A DNA stretch of 64,000 nt from Bacteroidales bacterium (GCA_022647615.1 JALCKZ010000001.1:360178-424177); one strand, 5' to 3'. Counted from the first letter of the stretch, positions 28,274-37,327 are shown. Made by a program: numbers and translations. Notes: generated by a model from the sequence alone, not told the origin.

Positions 28274-28304
28274 AAAAATCCCCGAAAACTTCGGGGATTT
28301 TTTT
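28272..28304. terminator. Bidirectional terminator between convergent genes
   Basis: ATCCCCGAA (28278-28286), loop AAC, TTCGGGGAT (28290-28298), flanked by A and T runs on either side, so it works in both directions. It separates the M20 gene from the NahK-like gene. Confidence 0.92.
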
Positions 28305-28310
28305 ATAGAG

Positions 28311-29438
28311 CTATAGAGATTCAATATAATTATTCATCTCTTGAAGATGCTTTTCAATATCCTCAAAAAGAGTCAGCTGCGCCATTGTTCTATCATAGTT
28401 GTGACGCGGATACTTAATCTTATAATATGTATCTCCGTTTAGATAATCTGCAAGAAAGCGGACTGTCTGCATGTAAGTCATCATTGCGCCTCCAAAAGGA
28501 AGAAGCTCTTTCTCACGCTGGGTAAGAAAAGATTTTGTCCCCTCCAGATATCCCTTTGCAAAAGACTGGAATACAGGCATATTCAGACGCACCTTGGTAA
28601 GGTCTTTATCATCTTCAGCTCCGCAGTTTCCCGCAGTTCTAATGAAGTCTCCAAAATCTGAAAGCACAGTTGAAGGCATCACAGTGTCCAAATCTATAAC
28701 GCACAGAAAGCTGTCATCTTTTGCATCAAACAGCATGTTGTTGACTTTGGTGTCACAGTGTGCCAGGCGAGTAGGAAGCTTACCGGCCTCTTGCTCATTC
28801 TGCGCAACGCACATTTTATCTGCCGCTGCAAGCACCTTATCTATAATAGGTTTCATCTCCAAAACTCTGCCGGCAGTATCAGCTGCAATTGCAGCATCCA
28901 GCTCACCCAGGCGGAATTTTAGATTATGAAAGTTCACGATAGATGCCCCAACTTTTCCGGCAGGAATGTCTGAAAGCATCCCCTCAAAATCTCCAAAAGA
29001 TTTCCCTGTCAGATAAGCAAACTCCGGGGTTACTGCCTCATAACTCTTTGAGTCTTTAATAAATACAGAAAGTCTCCAATACTTGCCGTCCACGCAAACA
29101 TAAGTTTTTGGCTCTGCTTTTCCGCACCCGCAGCTGCAAGATTGACCGTCGCGAGTCTTAATAAATTGCAACGCTTTGCGTTTAATATCTTTCTCTCCGC
29201 GCGCACGCAGCTTCTCTCTAATGTGGTCAGTGACAATCTCTATATTGCGCTGCAGCAATTCTACATCGGGGAAAATTGCATTGTTAATTCTTTGCAATAC
29301 ATAGTCATCGCACTCAGGTTCAGCAGTACGGACAATGAAAGTATCATTAATTAGTCCGTTGCCCAATGCCTTTGGTTCACAGAGTGTTCCTTGCGTGTTA
29401 AATTGCGCCAATATTTGTTTCCAGTTATCCATCACCAT
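28311..29438 (-). CDS. Aminoglycoside phosphotransferase-fold sugar kinase, NahK-like
   Basis: 375 residues of the APH/choline-kinase fold: LGNGLINDTFIV (nucleotide loop), LAHCDTKVNNMLFD (catalytic HxDxxxxN), CVIDLDTVMPSTVLSDFGD (metal-binding D). Bacterial relatives include N-acetylhexosamine 1-kinase, and the neighbours (hexosaminidase, MurQ, sugar kinase, sugar porter) support phosphorylation of GlcNAc or a related amino sugar. Between residues about 92 and 112 is an odd Cys cluster, SCSCGCGKAEPKTYVC, replacing a short loop in relatives as I remember them. It is the last gene of the operon, after a 149-base gap with a nested palindrome. Confidence 0.75.
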   Translation of the reverse strand: MVMDNWKQILAQFNTQGTLCEPKALGNGLINDTFIVRTAEPECDDYVLQRINNAIFPDVELLQRNIEIVTDHIREKLRARGEKDIKRKALQFIKTRDGQSCSCGCGKAEPKTYVCVDGKYWRLSVFIKDSKSYEAVTPEFAYLTGKSFGDFEGMLSDIPAGKVGASIVNFHNLKFRLGELDAAIAADTAGRVLEMKPIIDKVLAAADKMCVAQNEQEAGKLPTRLAHCDTKVNNMLFDAKDDSFLCVIDLDTVMPSTVLSDFGDFIRTAGNCGAEDDKDLTKVRLNMPVFQSFAKGYLEGTKSFLTQREKELLPFGGAMMTYMQTVRFLADYLNGDTYYKIKYPRHNYDRTMAQLTLFEDIEKHLQEMNNYIESL

Positions 29439-29457
29439 ATATATATTTTTTTTTATA

Positions 29458-29572
29458 ATACAAGGTTTATTGCCGCGCTTCGCTCTGGCTTACTTCTCGC
29501 TAATGATTTTCTGAAGAAAATCATTGCTCGTACGAAACGCACTCGCTTAGCCGCTGGCAATAAACCTTGTAT
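29458..29572. repeat. Nested palindromic element between operon genes
   Basis: Outer arms of 17 bases (29458-29474 and 29556-29572; the left arm carries CAAGGTTTATTGCC) are perfect inverted copies. Inside, AATGATTTTCT (29502-29512) and AGAAAATCATT (29515-29525) form a second stem with a two-base gap. The GC-rich bases between the stems are partly complementary. It could be an RNA processing or attenuation structure in the operon, or a small mobile palindromic element. I see no second copy in the window. Confidence 0.7.
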
Positions 29573-29587
29573 ATAAGTAACTTAAAA

Positions 29588-30826
29588 TTATTTCTTTGCC
29601 GGTTTACGAATCTTATAACCGTAATAAGCATACCACAAAATGAACAAATAGCAAGGAAGAGCAATCCAATAAGACTGCTGAATAGCCGTAGCCTTATCCA
29701 TGTGATGACTTACAAGAATATTGCTAATCCACCCAAATATCTGAGGCACAACAGCTCCGCCAAATATGGTAACTACCAGCAGAGCGCCGCCCTGTTTTGT
29801 AAACTTGCCAAGGTCTGCCATTGCAAGAGGCCAAATTGCAGGCCATATAAGTGAGCATGCAAGTGCAATTGAAGGGACAAACCAAATAGAAGTTTGAACC
29901 GGTGTAAGCACTGTCAGGAAAGTTCCAAGTATTGCAAGCCATGAGCAAATCTTAAGTGCTCCTGCCTGTGATAATGGTTTAGGAATCAAAGCAATACCAA
30001 TTATATATCCGATTACCATTCCAATGGACGGCAGCCATGAATACTGTTCTGCATTTGCAAGTCCAAGAGTGTTTGCAAAGTCAACGGAAGTCTCCAATGC
30101 AAGAGTCTCAACACCTACATATAAGAACAATGCAACGCATCCAAGTACAAGGTGAGGGAACTGCCATATAGAAGTTTTGTCTGCAGCGTATGGGCAATCT
30201 TGCTCATGACCCTCTTCCTCTCCGGTTGCCTTAATTTCCTCTAGCGGAGCAAATAAAACCAGAACTCCAAGTACCAGGAAAATTGCCGCAATCCAATAGA
30301 ACGGAGTGATGACATCATTAACGCCCGCCTCAGCAATAGGTTTTCCTACAAGCCACGCAATAAACAGAGTAGCAATAGGATATGAAATCTTGTTGCAGAT
30401 TCCCATTATGCTTATTCTTCTTGCGCCGCTCTCTATGGGACCAAGAATTGTGATGTAAGGATTAATTGCCGCCTGCTCTACGGTATTGCCTAATCCGCAA
30501 ACAAAAGATGCAAACAAGAACATCCCAAGATTTTTCATTTTTGCAGCAGCCGCAAATAGAACAAAGCTGATAGCAAAAATCACAAATGCAAGCGCCATTG
30601 TTTTCTTATATCCAATTTTTCTTATCACCCATCCTGCCGGATATCCAAAAATAAGGAACGCGGAGAAAGTCACAAAGATAATCAGATAAGAGGCTCCCTT
30701 AGAGACACTTAGAGACTTCTGCAAAAGAGGAATCAAATATGAATTCAACCCCAATGCAAACCCTACCGTAAAGAATAGAAATCCTATACAGGCAAGAGGA
30801 ATGATGTAATTTTTTTTCTGACTCAT
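29588..30826 (-). CDS. Sugar MFS transporter, FucP/NagP-like
   Basis: 412 residues with twelve predicted membrane segments. The FHS (fucose:H+ symporter) subfamily is indicated by GFALGLNSYLIPLLQ and by FASFVCGLGNTVEQAAINPYITILGP in the fourth and fifth helices. Known members import L-fucose, glucose/galactose or GlcNAc across the inner membrane. The operon (GH20, MurQ, amino-sugar kinases) points to GlcNAc or MurNAc; this is inferred. Confidence 0.85.
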   Translation of the reverse strand: MSQKKNYIIPLACIGFLFFTVGFALGLNSYLIPLLQKSLSVSKGASYLIIFVTFSAFLIFGYPAGWVIRKIGYKKTMALAFVIFAISFVLFAAAAKMKNLGMFLFASFVCGLGNTVEQAAINPYITILGPIESGARRISIMGICNKISYPIATLFIAWLVGKPIAEAGVNDVITPFYWIAAIFLVLGVLVLFAPLEEIKATGEEEGHEQDCPYAADKTSIWQFPHLVLGCVALFLYVGVETLALETSVDFANTLGLANAEQYSWLPSIGMVIGYIIGIALIPKPLSQAGALKICSWLAILGTFLTVLTPVQTSIWFVPSIALACSLIWPAIWPLAMADLGKFTKQGGALLVVTIFGGAVVPQIFGWISNILVSHHMDKATAIQQSYWIALPCYLFILWYAYYGYKIRKPAKK

Positions 30827-30893
30827 ATACTTTAAGTTTAAAGATTATTCTAATCGAGAATTTTTTAACGCTTATAATTTTTCTCTTTTATTA

Positions 30894-30902
30894 TCCCGAC
30901 AG
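30894..30902 (-). repeat. CTGTCGGGA 9-mer abutting the kinase stop codon
   Basis: Exact copy, minus orientation, immediately downstream of the TAA (30903-30905) of the sugar kinase gene. Confidence 0.8.
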
Positions 30903-31751
30903 TTATTTGCCTGAGTGGAATTTTATCAGCCCCTCCATTGGAGCCTGAATAATATTTCCAAGTTTCATATTATACTCATCAGCAGCTTTTTGCAGGATGT
31001 TCTTATAATAATATCCTACGGAACCGACGCAGTTGAAAGAGTACTTCATGTAATCTGGATAATGGCTTATAATGTTTTTGAACAAAGCAATAAATGCGTT
31101 GTATACTAGCTTGTAAAAATAGTTGCCATCTTTAACATTGGCAGAGATAACCTTGCTGAATCTTGCGCAGAACCTGTTTGGGAAAGGCTTTGTATATATC
31201 TCATCTATAAGCTGGTCGCCATTCAGAGGACAATAATCCTGAAAAATTTTGCGCGCCTCTTTTGGCATATCTCCGCGGATAAAATCACAAATAAATCTCT
31301 TGCCAAGATAGGCTCCGCTCCCTTCATCTCCCAAAATAAATCCAAGAGAATCTATATTCATTGTGACCTTTTTGCCGTCATAAATGCATGAATTTGTGCC
31401 GGTTCCAAGAATGGCCGCAAATCCCGGCTCATGTTGCAGCAATGCACGCGCAGAACCAAGAAGGTCCATTGCCATGTTAACCTTAGCATTAGGGAAAACA
31501 TTTACCAGGCACTCCGTCATAAAACCATACTGCAGCTCCGTGACACCGGCTCCGTAAAAATCAATCTCCTCAACTTCATCTGCCGGAAAGTTCTGAGGGA
31601 CAGCAGCTCCCACAGACTTAACAATATCGGGTCCGCTGATATAATTAGGATTATATCCTTCTGATTTAAAAAATATCGGTTTGCCCGTCCCCTTTTTATC
31701 CAGCGCGCACCAATCTGTTTTTGTTGCGCCGCTGTCTGCAATTAATATCAT
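30903..31751 (-). CDS. BadF/BadG-type amino-sugar kinase (N-acetylglucosamine/N-acetylmuramate kinase-like)
   Basis: The ATG at 31751 (MILIADSGATKTDW) is preferred over a GTG five codons earlier; 282 residues. The ASKHA fold is clear: DSGATKTDW phosphate loop, AAILGTGTNSCIYDGK, and LGDEGSGAYLGKRFI. GlcNAc kinases and the MurNAc kinase MurK of Tannerella belong to this group. Placement next to murQ makes MurNAc a good candidate, since MurQ needs MurNAc-6-phosphate and this organism shows no PTS here. It would act in the cytosol. Confidence 0.82.
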   Translation of the reverse strand: MILIADSGATKTDWCALDKKGTGKPIFFKSEGYNPNYISGPDIVKSVGAAVPQNFPADEVEEIDFYGAGVTELQYGFMTECLVNVFPNAKVNMAMDLLGSARALLQHEPGFAAILGTGTNSCIYDGKKVTMNIDSLGFILGDEGSGAYLGKRFICDFIRGDMPKEARKIFQDYCPLNGDQLIDEIYTKPFPNRFCARFSKVISANVKDGNYFYKLVYNAFIALFKNIISHYPDYMKYSFNCVGSVGYYYKNILQKAADEYNMKLGNIIQAPMEGLIKFHSGK

Positions 31752-31772
31752 AATACTGAATTTCACTTTTTA

Positions 31773-31794
31773 CTCCCGGCAAATTCTGTCGGGA
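31773..31794. repeat. Inverted pair of the 9-mer
   Basis: TCCCGGCA, loop AATTC, TGTCGGGA. The right half is an exact CTGTCGGGA (31786-31794), the left half a one-base variant. It can form a hairpin between the kinase and murQ genes. Confidence 0.7.
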
Positions 31795-31801
31795 ATAATT
31801 T

Positions 31802-32629
31802 TTACTTCAAAAGACCCTGCTCCTTAAAATAAGCCTCTGCTTTCTTTACGTTGCCCGTCTTTCTGATGGCAGCTTCAATCTGCTTGTAATCAGTCATTTT
31901 AGGGTTACGCTCCATAAACATTCTAACGCTGCGGTCTACGACTTTATCATTAATCAGACGTACGTTAACCATTCTGTTTCCCTCTACTCTTCCCAAACGG
32001 ATAAGAACTGTTGTGCTTATCATATCGCAAAGAAGCTTTTGAGAAGTGCCGGCCTTCATTCTGGTAGAACCGGTTACAAACTCGGGACCTGTAAGAATTT
32101 CAATTGGATAATCTGAATACTGAGAAATTGGAGAGTTTGGATTGTTTACAAATGAACCGCAAGGGATGTGATTCTCTTTGCATTTCTTCATTCCTTCCAA
32201 AACAAACGGAGTTGTACCGCTTGCGGAAATGCCTATTACAAAGTCCTTTGGGGAAACTTTGTATTCTGTAAGCTGCTGCCATGCTTCCTGTCTGTCATCC
32301 TCTTTCTCCTCCAAAACCTGCATGATATTTTCTACTCTTCCTGCAAGAATACAATTAATAATGCCCTTCTCAATACCGTAAGTATTAGGAAGTTCTACAA
32401 TATCCATAACGGCAAGACGGCCGCCTGTTCCGCAACCCATATAAAACATTCTTCCACCATTTCTAAGTTGATTTTCTATTGCGGAAATCATTTTACTAAT
32501 CTGGGGCAGTACTTTCTCAATAGCAAAAGGGACTGTCTTATCTTCATCATTAATGTGTTTAACCAGCTCATCTACAGTCATCTTCTCCAGATGATCAAAC
32601 ATAGAAGGCTGCTCCGTCATTCTTAACAT
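31802..32629 (-). CDS. murQ: N-acetylmuramic acid 6-phosphate etherase
   Basis: 275 residues (ATG 32629, or 32620 at MTEQPS). The SIS-domain core shows MFYMGCGTGGRLAVMDIVELPNT, ISASGTTPFVLEGM and the etherase signature FVTGSTRMKAGTSQKLLCDMIS. The enzyme cuts the lactyl ether of MurNAc-6-P to GlcNAc-6-P and D-lactate in cell-wall recycling. It is about 25 residues shorter than typical MurQ, mostly at the termini. It lies between the hexosaminidase and the kinase on the same strand. Confidence 0.92.
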   Translation of the reverse strand: MLRMTEQPSMFDHLEKMTVDELVKHINDEDKTVPFAIEKVLPQISKMISAIENQLRNGGRMFYMGCGTGGRLAVMDIVELPNTYGIEKGIINCILAGRVENIMQVLEEKEDDRQEAWQQLTEYKVSPKDFVIGISASGTTPFVLEGMKKCKENHIPCGSFVNNPNSPISQYSDYPIEILTGPEFVTGSTRMKAGTSQKLLCDMISTTVLIRLGRVEGNRMVNVRLINDKVVDRSVRMFMERNPKMTDYKQIEAAIRKTGNVKKAEAYFKEQGLLK

Positions 32630-32682
32630 ATTGGTACGTTTTAAAATTGTTTATTTAATTTTTATAAAATTTTCATTTTTGC

Positions 32683-32691
32683 TCCCGACAG
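32683..32691 (-). repeat. CTGTCGGGA 9-mer in the hex-murQ spacer
   Basis: Exact copy in the 83-base gap between the hexosaminidase and murQ. With 30894 and 31786, three of the gaps in this operon carry the motif. Confidence 0.8.
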
Positions 32692-32712
32692 TTTTGCACT
32701 GCCGCGTCTGCA

Positions 32713-34578
32713 TTACCATCCCGCCTGTTTTGTAACTCCAATTGCTTTCCCCTCTCTAAAACCTCTTGCTTTAACTATGGTCTGTTTGTTAATGACAAAC
32801 GGCAACTTGTAAACGGGAGATTCCGCAGTTGGCTCTGAACCATCTGTAGTGTAGCGTATTACAGCATCAGGGGCATCAAGCTCCATTGTCACAACTTTGG
32901 AGTAAACATCATCTTTCTTCACTTGGATATATACATTGTGAAAGGCATCACAATATTTTATGCCATCGCTTTCCAATCTCTTCAGCTGCCCGTTTTCCAC
33001 TCTCCTTGTAAAACTATCCCAGCTCTTATGTTCCGGCATTGTCCATGCACTCTCCGCAATTGCAAGAGAACGCGGATATGCCTGATACCAAGCTCTATCG
33101 GGAGTAGTAACATATTCAGTCCACAAGCAACCCTCAACTCCAATTATATATTTTTGCTCCTCAGGAGTCAGCGTGTTTGAGACAGGCTCATAAGTGTACA
33201 TCTTCTTTAAAGTGTTCACATCTCCCATGCTAAGTGGTTCAGAATCAGGGTTTGCCTGATAATAATCCAGATAGTAATATTCATACGGCGCCATGATTGC
33301 ATTGTGATGTTGCTTTGCCGCTTTGATGCCGCCCTCTACTCCAAGCCATGACATTACCGTTGCATTTGGCGCAAGACCACCTTGCAAAATTTCATCCCAT
33401 CCAATAATTTTTCTGCCATGTGCATTGATGAATTTTTCCATCCGCTGAATAAAATAACTTTGCAGTTGCATTTCATCCTTGAGCCCCAGTTTCTTCATAA
33501 GATCCTGACAGTAAGCGCTGTTCTTCCACGCAGTTTTTGGGCATTCATCTCCGCCGATGTGAATATATTCAGACGGGAATATTTCAAAAACCTCAGTCAG
33601 GACATCTTCCAAAAATTTGAAAGTCTCCTCTTTTGGACAATAAACATCTTTGAAAACTCCCCACTTTGTTGCAACCTCATAAGTTTTTGTGCTGTCGCAA
33701 GAGAGATTTGGAAAACAGTGAAGCGCGCCAAGAGAATGGCCCGGCATCTCTATCTCAGGAATTACGGTAACATATCTTTCAGCTGCATATTTTACAATCT
33801 CCTTTGCCTGCTCCTGAGTATAATATCCGCCATAAGGTGTGCCGTCATAAACACCTGATTTCAAAGTCCCTATAACAGTCTCTTTTCTGATAGAACCTTT
33901 CTGTGTAAGCTCCGGATATTTTTTGATTTCCAATCTCCATCCCTGGTCTTCCGTCAGATGCCAGTGAAAAACATTCATCTTATATTTTGCCGCCTCATCT
34001 ATATACTTCTTTATAAAATCCATAGAGAATACATGGCTGCCAACGCAAAGATGAACTCCGCGATAACTGAATCTAGGCTTGTCTTTAATTGATGCGCATT
34101 GCACAGTATAACATTGCTCTTTTCCGCCTGCTGCCTTTTCCGATTCCGGCTTAACAAGCTGACTTAATGTTTGCACCGCATAAAATGCTCCGTTGGGAAA
34201 ACTGTATTTTATTACTGCGCCGGATGGGGTAACATCCAAACTGTATTCCTCTTTGTCCATCCCCGCAACCTTCTGGAAAACAACATCTTTATCCCCGCCT
34301 TTTTTATTGCTCTCTTTTATTTGAGAAGAGGCAATGCCAGAGAACTGACGTAAGAAAGCCTGAATGTAAGGAGCGTTTTTTTCTTTGACAGGAACAATGA
34401 TTTTAGAATTTGAGCCAAAGTTAAATTCACCAGAAATTAAAGTTGCAGATTGGGGCTGCGGCACAATGTTTAGCCCTTCCGTATTTTGTTTTGTATTCTG
34501 CGCAAAGACAAAATTACCGCTTGTAATCAGCAGAAAAAAAACAATATTCAGTGTTCTTGTAATAATATGCACAGTCAA
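32713..34578 (-). CDS. Beta-N-acetylhexosaminidase (GH20)
   Basis: 621 residues with a signal peptide (LNIVFFLLITSGNFVFAQ). A GH20b N-terminal domain (NIVPQPQSATLISGEFNF) leads to the catalytic barrel: FHWHLTEDQGWRLEIKKYPEL, and the Asp-Glu pair in HIGGDECPKTAW. A C-terminal chitobiase-like beta-sandwich (IRYTTDGSEPTAESPVY) ends it. It removes terminal GlcNAc or GalNAc, presumably in the periplasm or at the surface. No ATG begins the frame; TTG 34578 or GTG 34572 must be used, two to eight bases after the ceramidase-like gene. Confidence 0.9.
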   Translation of the reverse strand: MTVHIITRTLNIVFFLLITSGNFVFAQNTKQNTEGLNIVPQPQSATLISGEFNFGSNSKIIVPVKEKNAPYIQAFLRQFSGIASSQIKESNKKGGDKDVVFQKVAGMDKEEYSLDVTPSGAVIKYSFPNGAFYAVQTLSQLVKPESEKAAGGKEQCYTVQCASIKDKPRFSYRGVHLCVGSHVFSMDFIKKYIDEAAKYKMNVFHWHLTEDQGWRLEIKKYPELTQKGSIRKETVIGTLKSGVYDGTPYGGYYTQEQAKEIVKYAAERYVTVIPEIEMPGHSLGALHCFPNLSCDSTKTYEVATKWGVFKDVYCPKEETFKFLEDVLTEVFEIFPSEYIHIGGDECPKTAWKNSAYCQDLMKKLGLKDEMQLQSYFIQRMEKFINAHGRKIIGWDEILQGGLAPNATVMSWLGVEGGIKAAKQHHNAIMAPYEYYYLDYYQANPDSEPLSMGDVNTLKKMYTYEPVSNTLTPEEQKYIIGVEGCLWTEYVTTPDRAWYQAYPRSLAIAESAWTMPEHKSWDSFTRRVENGQLKRLESDGIKYCDAFHNVYIQVKKDDVYSKVVTMELDAPDAVIRYTTDGSEPTAESPVYKLPFVINKQTIVKARGFREGKAIGVTKQAGW

Positions 34579-34581
34579 ATA

Positions 34582-36057
34582 CTACTTTAAAACTTGTTTT
34601 ACGGTCTCTGCAATACCCTCTTCATAAGTGGTTGTCATTTTGGAAGACAACGGATACGGGGAGTGAATGTAAACATGCATCTGGTCTTTTTCATAATCAT
34701 ACGCTTTAACCGTATAAGCATGAGCACTAGGCAGATATGAATTCTGACCATTTGTGTATGCAATGAACATTAAAGGTGTTCCTGCAAATTCTTTTCTAAG
34801 TCCGCTTTGATATTCATTGAATGGTTCTCCTTGAGTGAAGAACATTATTAAACCTCCAACATTGGCAGCTGCAACTTCAAACGGAAGATAATCTTTTGTT
34901 TTGCCATCGCGCAACTTTTTAATCTCTCCTTTTCTCCACCCCTCGACATCATCTTTCCATGTTTGAGAAACAGATACTCCCCACTTGGAAGTGCTGTCAG
35001 CCAAATGATTAATTGCTTCCTCCGTTACCTTTGCAACTTGGAACGGAAGTTTGATTTCATTATTTACAATCTTAAGGGTCAAACCTTTTCCGCAAAATTT
35101 TGCAACTGGCAGCTTGTGAAATTTAATTGCAAGAACATCATTGGCCATCTGCTTTCCAATTTTTTCAGTAACCTCAACTTTGCTTTGAGGACATCCCGCA
35201 GGGTCTACATTCCCCTGAGCACCAGAATAATAGAAAATATCGCAGCCCCATGCCTTATTCAGCTCCCGCATAACAACTCCTGGAAAATCAGAAGATGTAA
35301 CCTGGCTGCCGGGTCCCAAACTTACAGGGTGGCAAGAATAATTTATTAGGCTCACGATAGGTTTTCCCGTAGCCATATTTAAAAATCTTGCAGCAAAAAC
35401 TGTCCTGTCAATTGGACCGTCTTTCTCTCCGCGGTTCATATTAATATTGCTGCTTCCTTCTCCTACTTCTACTGTAAAAGGCTGAAATGCTGCATCATCC
35501 TTAACAGCCTTAACTGCGTTTGCAATGATATGCGCCTCACAGCGGATTGCATAATCATGATTAGGTTTGCCAGGGTCAGCCCAATAGCTCAACATAGAAC
35601 GCGGAGCAGAATGGGTATGTATGCAGTGAATAAAAATTCTCTCTCTAGGCATCCCTGTCAAAGCAACAATAGAGTCAGTAAGAATCTTAGCTTCATCAAT
35701 GGAAATCTCCATTAGGTCGTTTGTTATAACCAACATTTTATCAGTCACTTGCGGCACTCCGTTTTTCTTAACCAAAGTTTTTGTCTTTGCGTTCCACTGA
35801 GCTTTTCCTATTACAAGTGCGTGTGAATACAATGGAATATTAGTCTCACCGTTTGAAAGTTTATGTCTGGCTGCAAAACCGGCAAGCATTACATGTTCCC
35901 CCTGGAGCGTTGTAATCTCCTGAACTGCAGTATTGCAGACCAATACAGCTGTTGTTTTTTTAGATTTGGCCGGAGCAGATTCAGAAACTGTCGGGAACAA
36001 TAAAAAAAACATTAGGCATGTTAAAAAAGCCAATGATATGTTAATGTTATTCTTCAT
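34582..36057 (-). CDS. Neutral/alkaline ceramidase N-terminal-domain protein
   Basis: 491 residues with a signal peptide (LAFLTCLMFFLLFPTVSESA). Motifs of the neutral ceramidase family are present: HCIHTHSAPRSMLSYW, NYSCHPVSLG, SSDFPGVVMREL and GAQGNVDPAG, including the zinc-binding His residues. True ceramidases are about 650-700 residues; this shorter form is common in Bacteroidetes and annotated only by domain, so its substrate may not be a ceramide. It begins the amino-sugar operon and probably acts in the periplasm. Confidence 0.82.
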   Translation of the reverse strand: MKNNINISLAFLTCLMFFLLFPTVSESAPAKSKKTTAVLVCNTAVQEITTLQGEHVMLAGFAARHKLSNGETNIPLYSHALVIGKAQWNAKTKTLVKKNGVPQVTDKMLVITNDLMEISIDEAKILTDSIVALTGMPRERIFIHCIHTHSAPRSMLSYWADPGKPNHDYAIRCEAHIIANAVKAVKDDAAFQPFTVEVGEGSSNINMNRGEKDGPIDRTVFAARFLNMATGKPIVSLINYSCHPVSLGPGSQVTSSDFPGVVMRELNKAWGCDIFYYSGAQGNVDPAGCPQSKVEVTEKIGKQMANDVLAIKFHKLPVAKFCGKGLTLKIVNNEIKLPFQVAKVTEEAINHLADSTSKWGVSVSQTWKDDVEGWRKGEIKKLRDGKTKDYLPFEVAAANVGGLIMFFTQGEPFNEYQSGLRKEFAGTPLMFIAYTNGQNSYLPSAHAYTVKAYDYEKDQMHVYIHSPYPLSSKMTTTYEEGIAETVKQVLK

Positions 36058-36116
36058 GATTGGAGTGTTTGAAAACGACCGCAGGGCAAAATATTTGACA
36101 AACCCCTGCGCGGCGG

Positions 36117-36124
36117 CAAATTTA
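36117..36124 (-). promoter_or_regulatory. -7 box of the amino-sugar operon
   Basis: TAAATTTG on the minus strand, 60 bases upstream of the ceramidase-like ATG. No convincing -33 element. Confidence 0.4.
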
Positions 36125-36224
36125 AGCAGATTTTTCCTTTATTTGAAGGGAAAAATCTTAAATTAAACGCGGGGAAGCAATAAATTCTGAAAATGAGGTG
36201 CGGCAAATTCTGCCGACAAGGAGA

Positions 36225-37319
36225 TTAAAGTATAACCTCCTTAAACTCAGCCATTTTGGAAGTCGGTATTATCCTTACCTCTATTGGCAGGTAGAACAGA
36301 CGCTTCCTTATGTCAGCGGGAATCTTGTCATTGTTGAGCAAACGGACGCTATCCTTCTCCGTAGTCATTATGACGGCTGCGGGCTGACGTCTTCCCATTG
36401 CCGTAATCTCCTTAATATCAAAGGATGAGTAATTCTTATGGTCCTTAAATTTTAAAGAATCTACAATGCGATAGCTGCCAACAAGCTGCCTTCTAATGTC
36501 CGTATCATTTGCTATGCCGGAAAATAGCATACAGAATTTTGAGTATAGATACCGGGAGTCAGCCTCTTTTGGAAATACGGGCTTTGCATCCAAATATGAC
36601 ACAGTGGAAAAATATAGTTTCTGCTCCGGTCTGAGTTCCAGCTCTTTGCGCCATTTTTTCTCCTCCTGTTCAACTGCTGCCGCAGCCATCTCAGGGTTGT
36701 CATTCCCATCATAATCTCCAAAATCAGGGGATTTGGAAACAATCACAATATCCGCCCTGCGTACCTGGGAAGGAAGATCCCTTAGAGTTCCAACAGGAAG
36801 CAGATTATCGCCCGCAATGGAATTATAATAGTTTACAAGCAAGATATTGCAAGAGGGAATAATCTTTCTGTACTGGAAAGCATCATCCAAAATTACCATG
36901 TTGACGCCGCAATCAGCCACAATTTTCTGAACAGCTTTAACTCTATTTGAGCAAACGGCAACTTTAATGTCAGGGAATTTGCGCTTAATCTGCAACGGCT
37001 CATCACCCGTCATGCGGAAATCATCATCCGCTTCAACCATCCTGTAACCGCGTGATTTCCTTTTGTATCCGCGGGAAATAACCCCTATTCTGCAAGGCTC
37101 GCTGCCAGCAATATCATTTTTGCAGCTTCCGTTAAGCAACCTTACAAGCATTTCTGTATGAGGTGTTTTCCCTGTTCCGCCAACCGTAATATTTCCAATA
37201 GAAATAACAGGAACATCACATTTGACGCTCTTGATTATTCTGTTGTCGTACAGATAATTTCTTATGGCCAGAACAGCCAGATAAGGAAATAGAAATGTTT
37301 TACTTTTTATTCCAAGCAT
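36225..37319 (-). CDS. lpxK: Tetraacyldisaccharide 4'-kinase
   Basis: 364 residues. The P-loop NITVGGTGKTPHTEMLVRLL (near residue 45) and ISRGYKRKSRGY, DDAFQYRKIIP and LPVGTLRDLPSQVRRADIVIVSK identify LpxK, the inner-membrane kinase that adds the 4'-phosphate in lipid A synthesis. A hydrophobic N-terminal stretch is weak. It is a single-gene unit with its own -7 box at 37328 next to the tsf terminator. Confidence 0.93.
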   Translation of the reverse strand: MLGIKSKTFLFPYLAVLAIRNYLYDNRIIKSVKCDVPVISIGNITVGGTGKTPHTEMLVRLLNGSCKNDIAGSEPCRIGVISRGYKRKSRGYRMVEADDDFRMTGDEPLQIKRKFPDIKVAVCSNRVKAVQKIVADCGVNMVILDDAFQYRKIIPSCNILLVNYYNSIAGDNLLPVGTLRDLPSQVRRADIVIVSKSPDFGDYDGNDNPEMAAAAVEQEEKKWRKELELRPEQKLYFSTVSYLDAKPVFPKEADSRYLYSKFCMLFSGIANDTDIRRQLVGSYRIVDSLKFKDHKNYSSFDIKEITAMGRRQPAAVIMTTEKDSVRLLNNDKIPADIRKRLFYLPIEVRIIPTSKMAEFKEVIL

Positions 37320-37327
37320 ACGGGTTG

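Noticed and set aside
30915..31741. Plus-strand open frames inside the kinase, murQ and hexosaminidase genes
   Set aside because: They are antisense shadows without domain features, and the minus-strand genes are clearly real.
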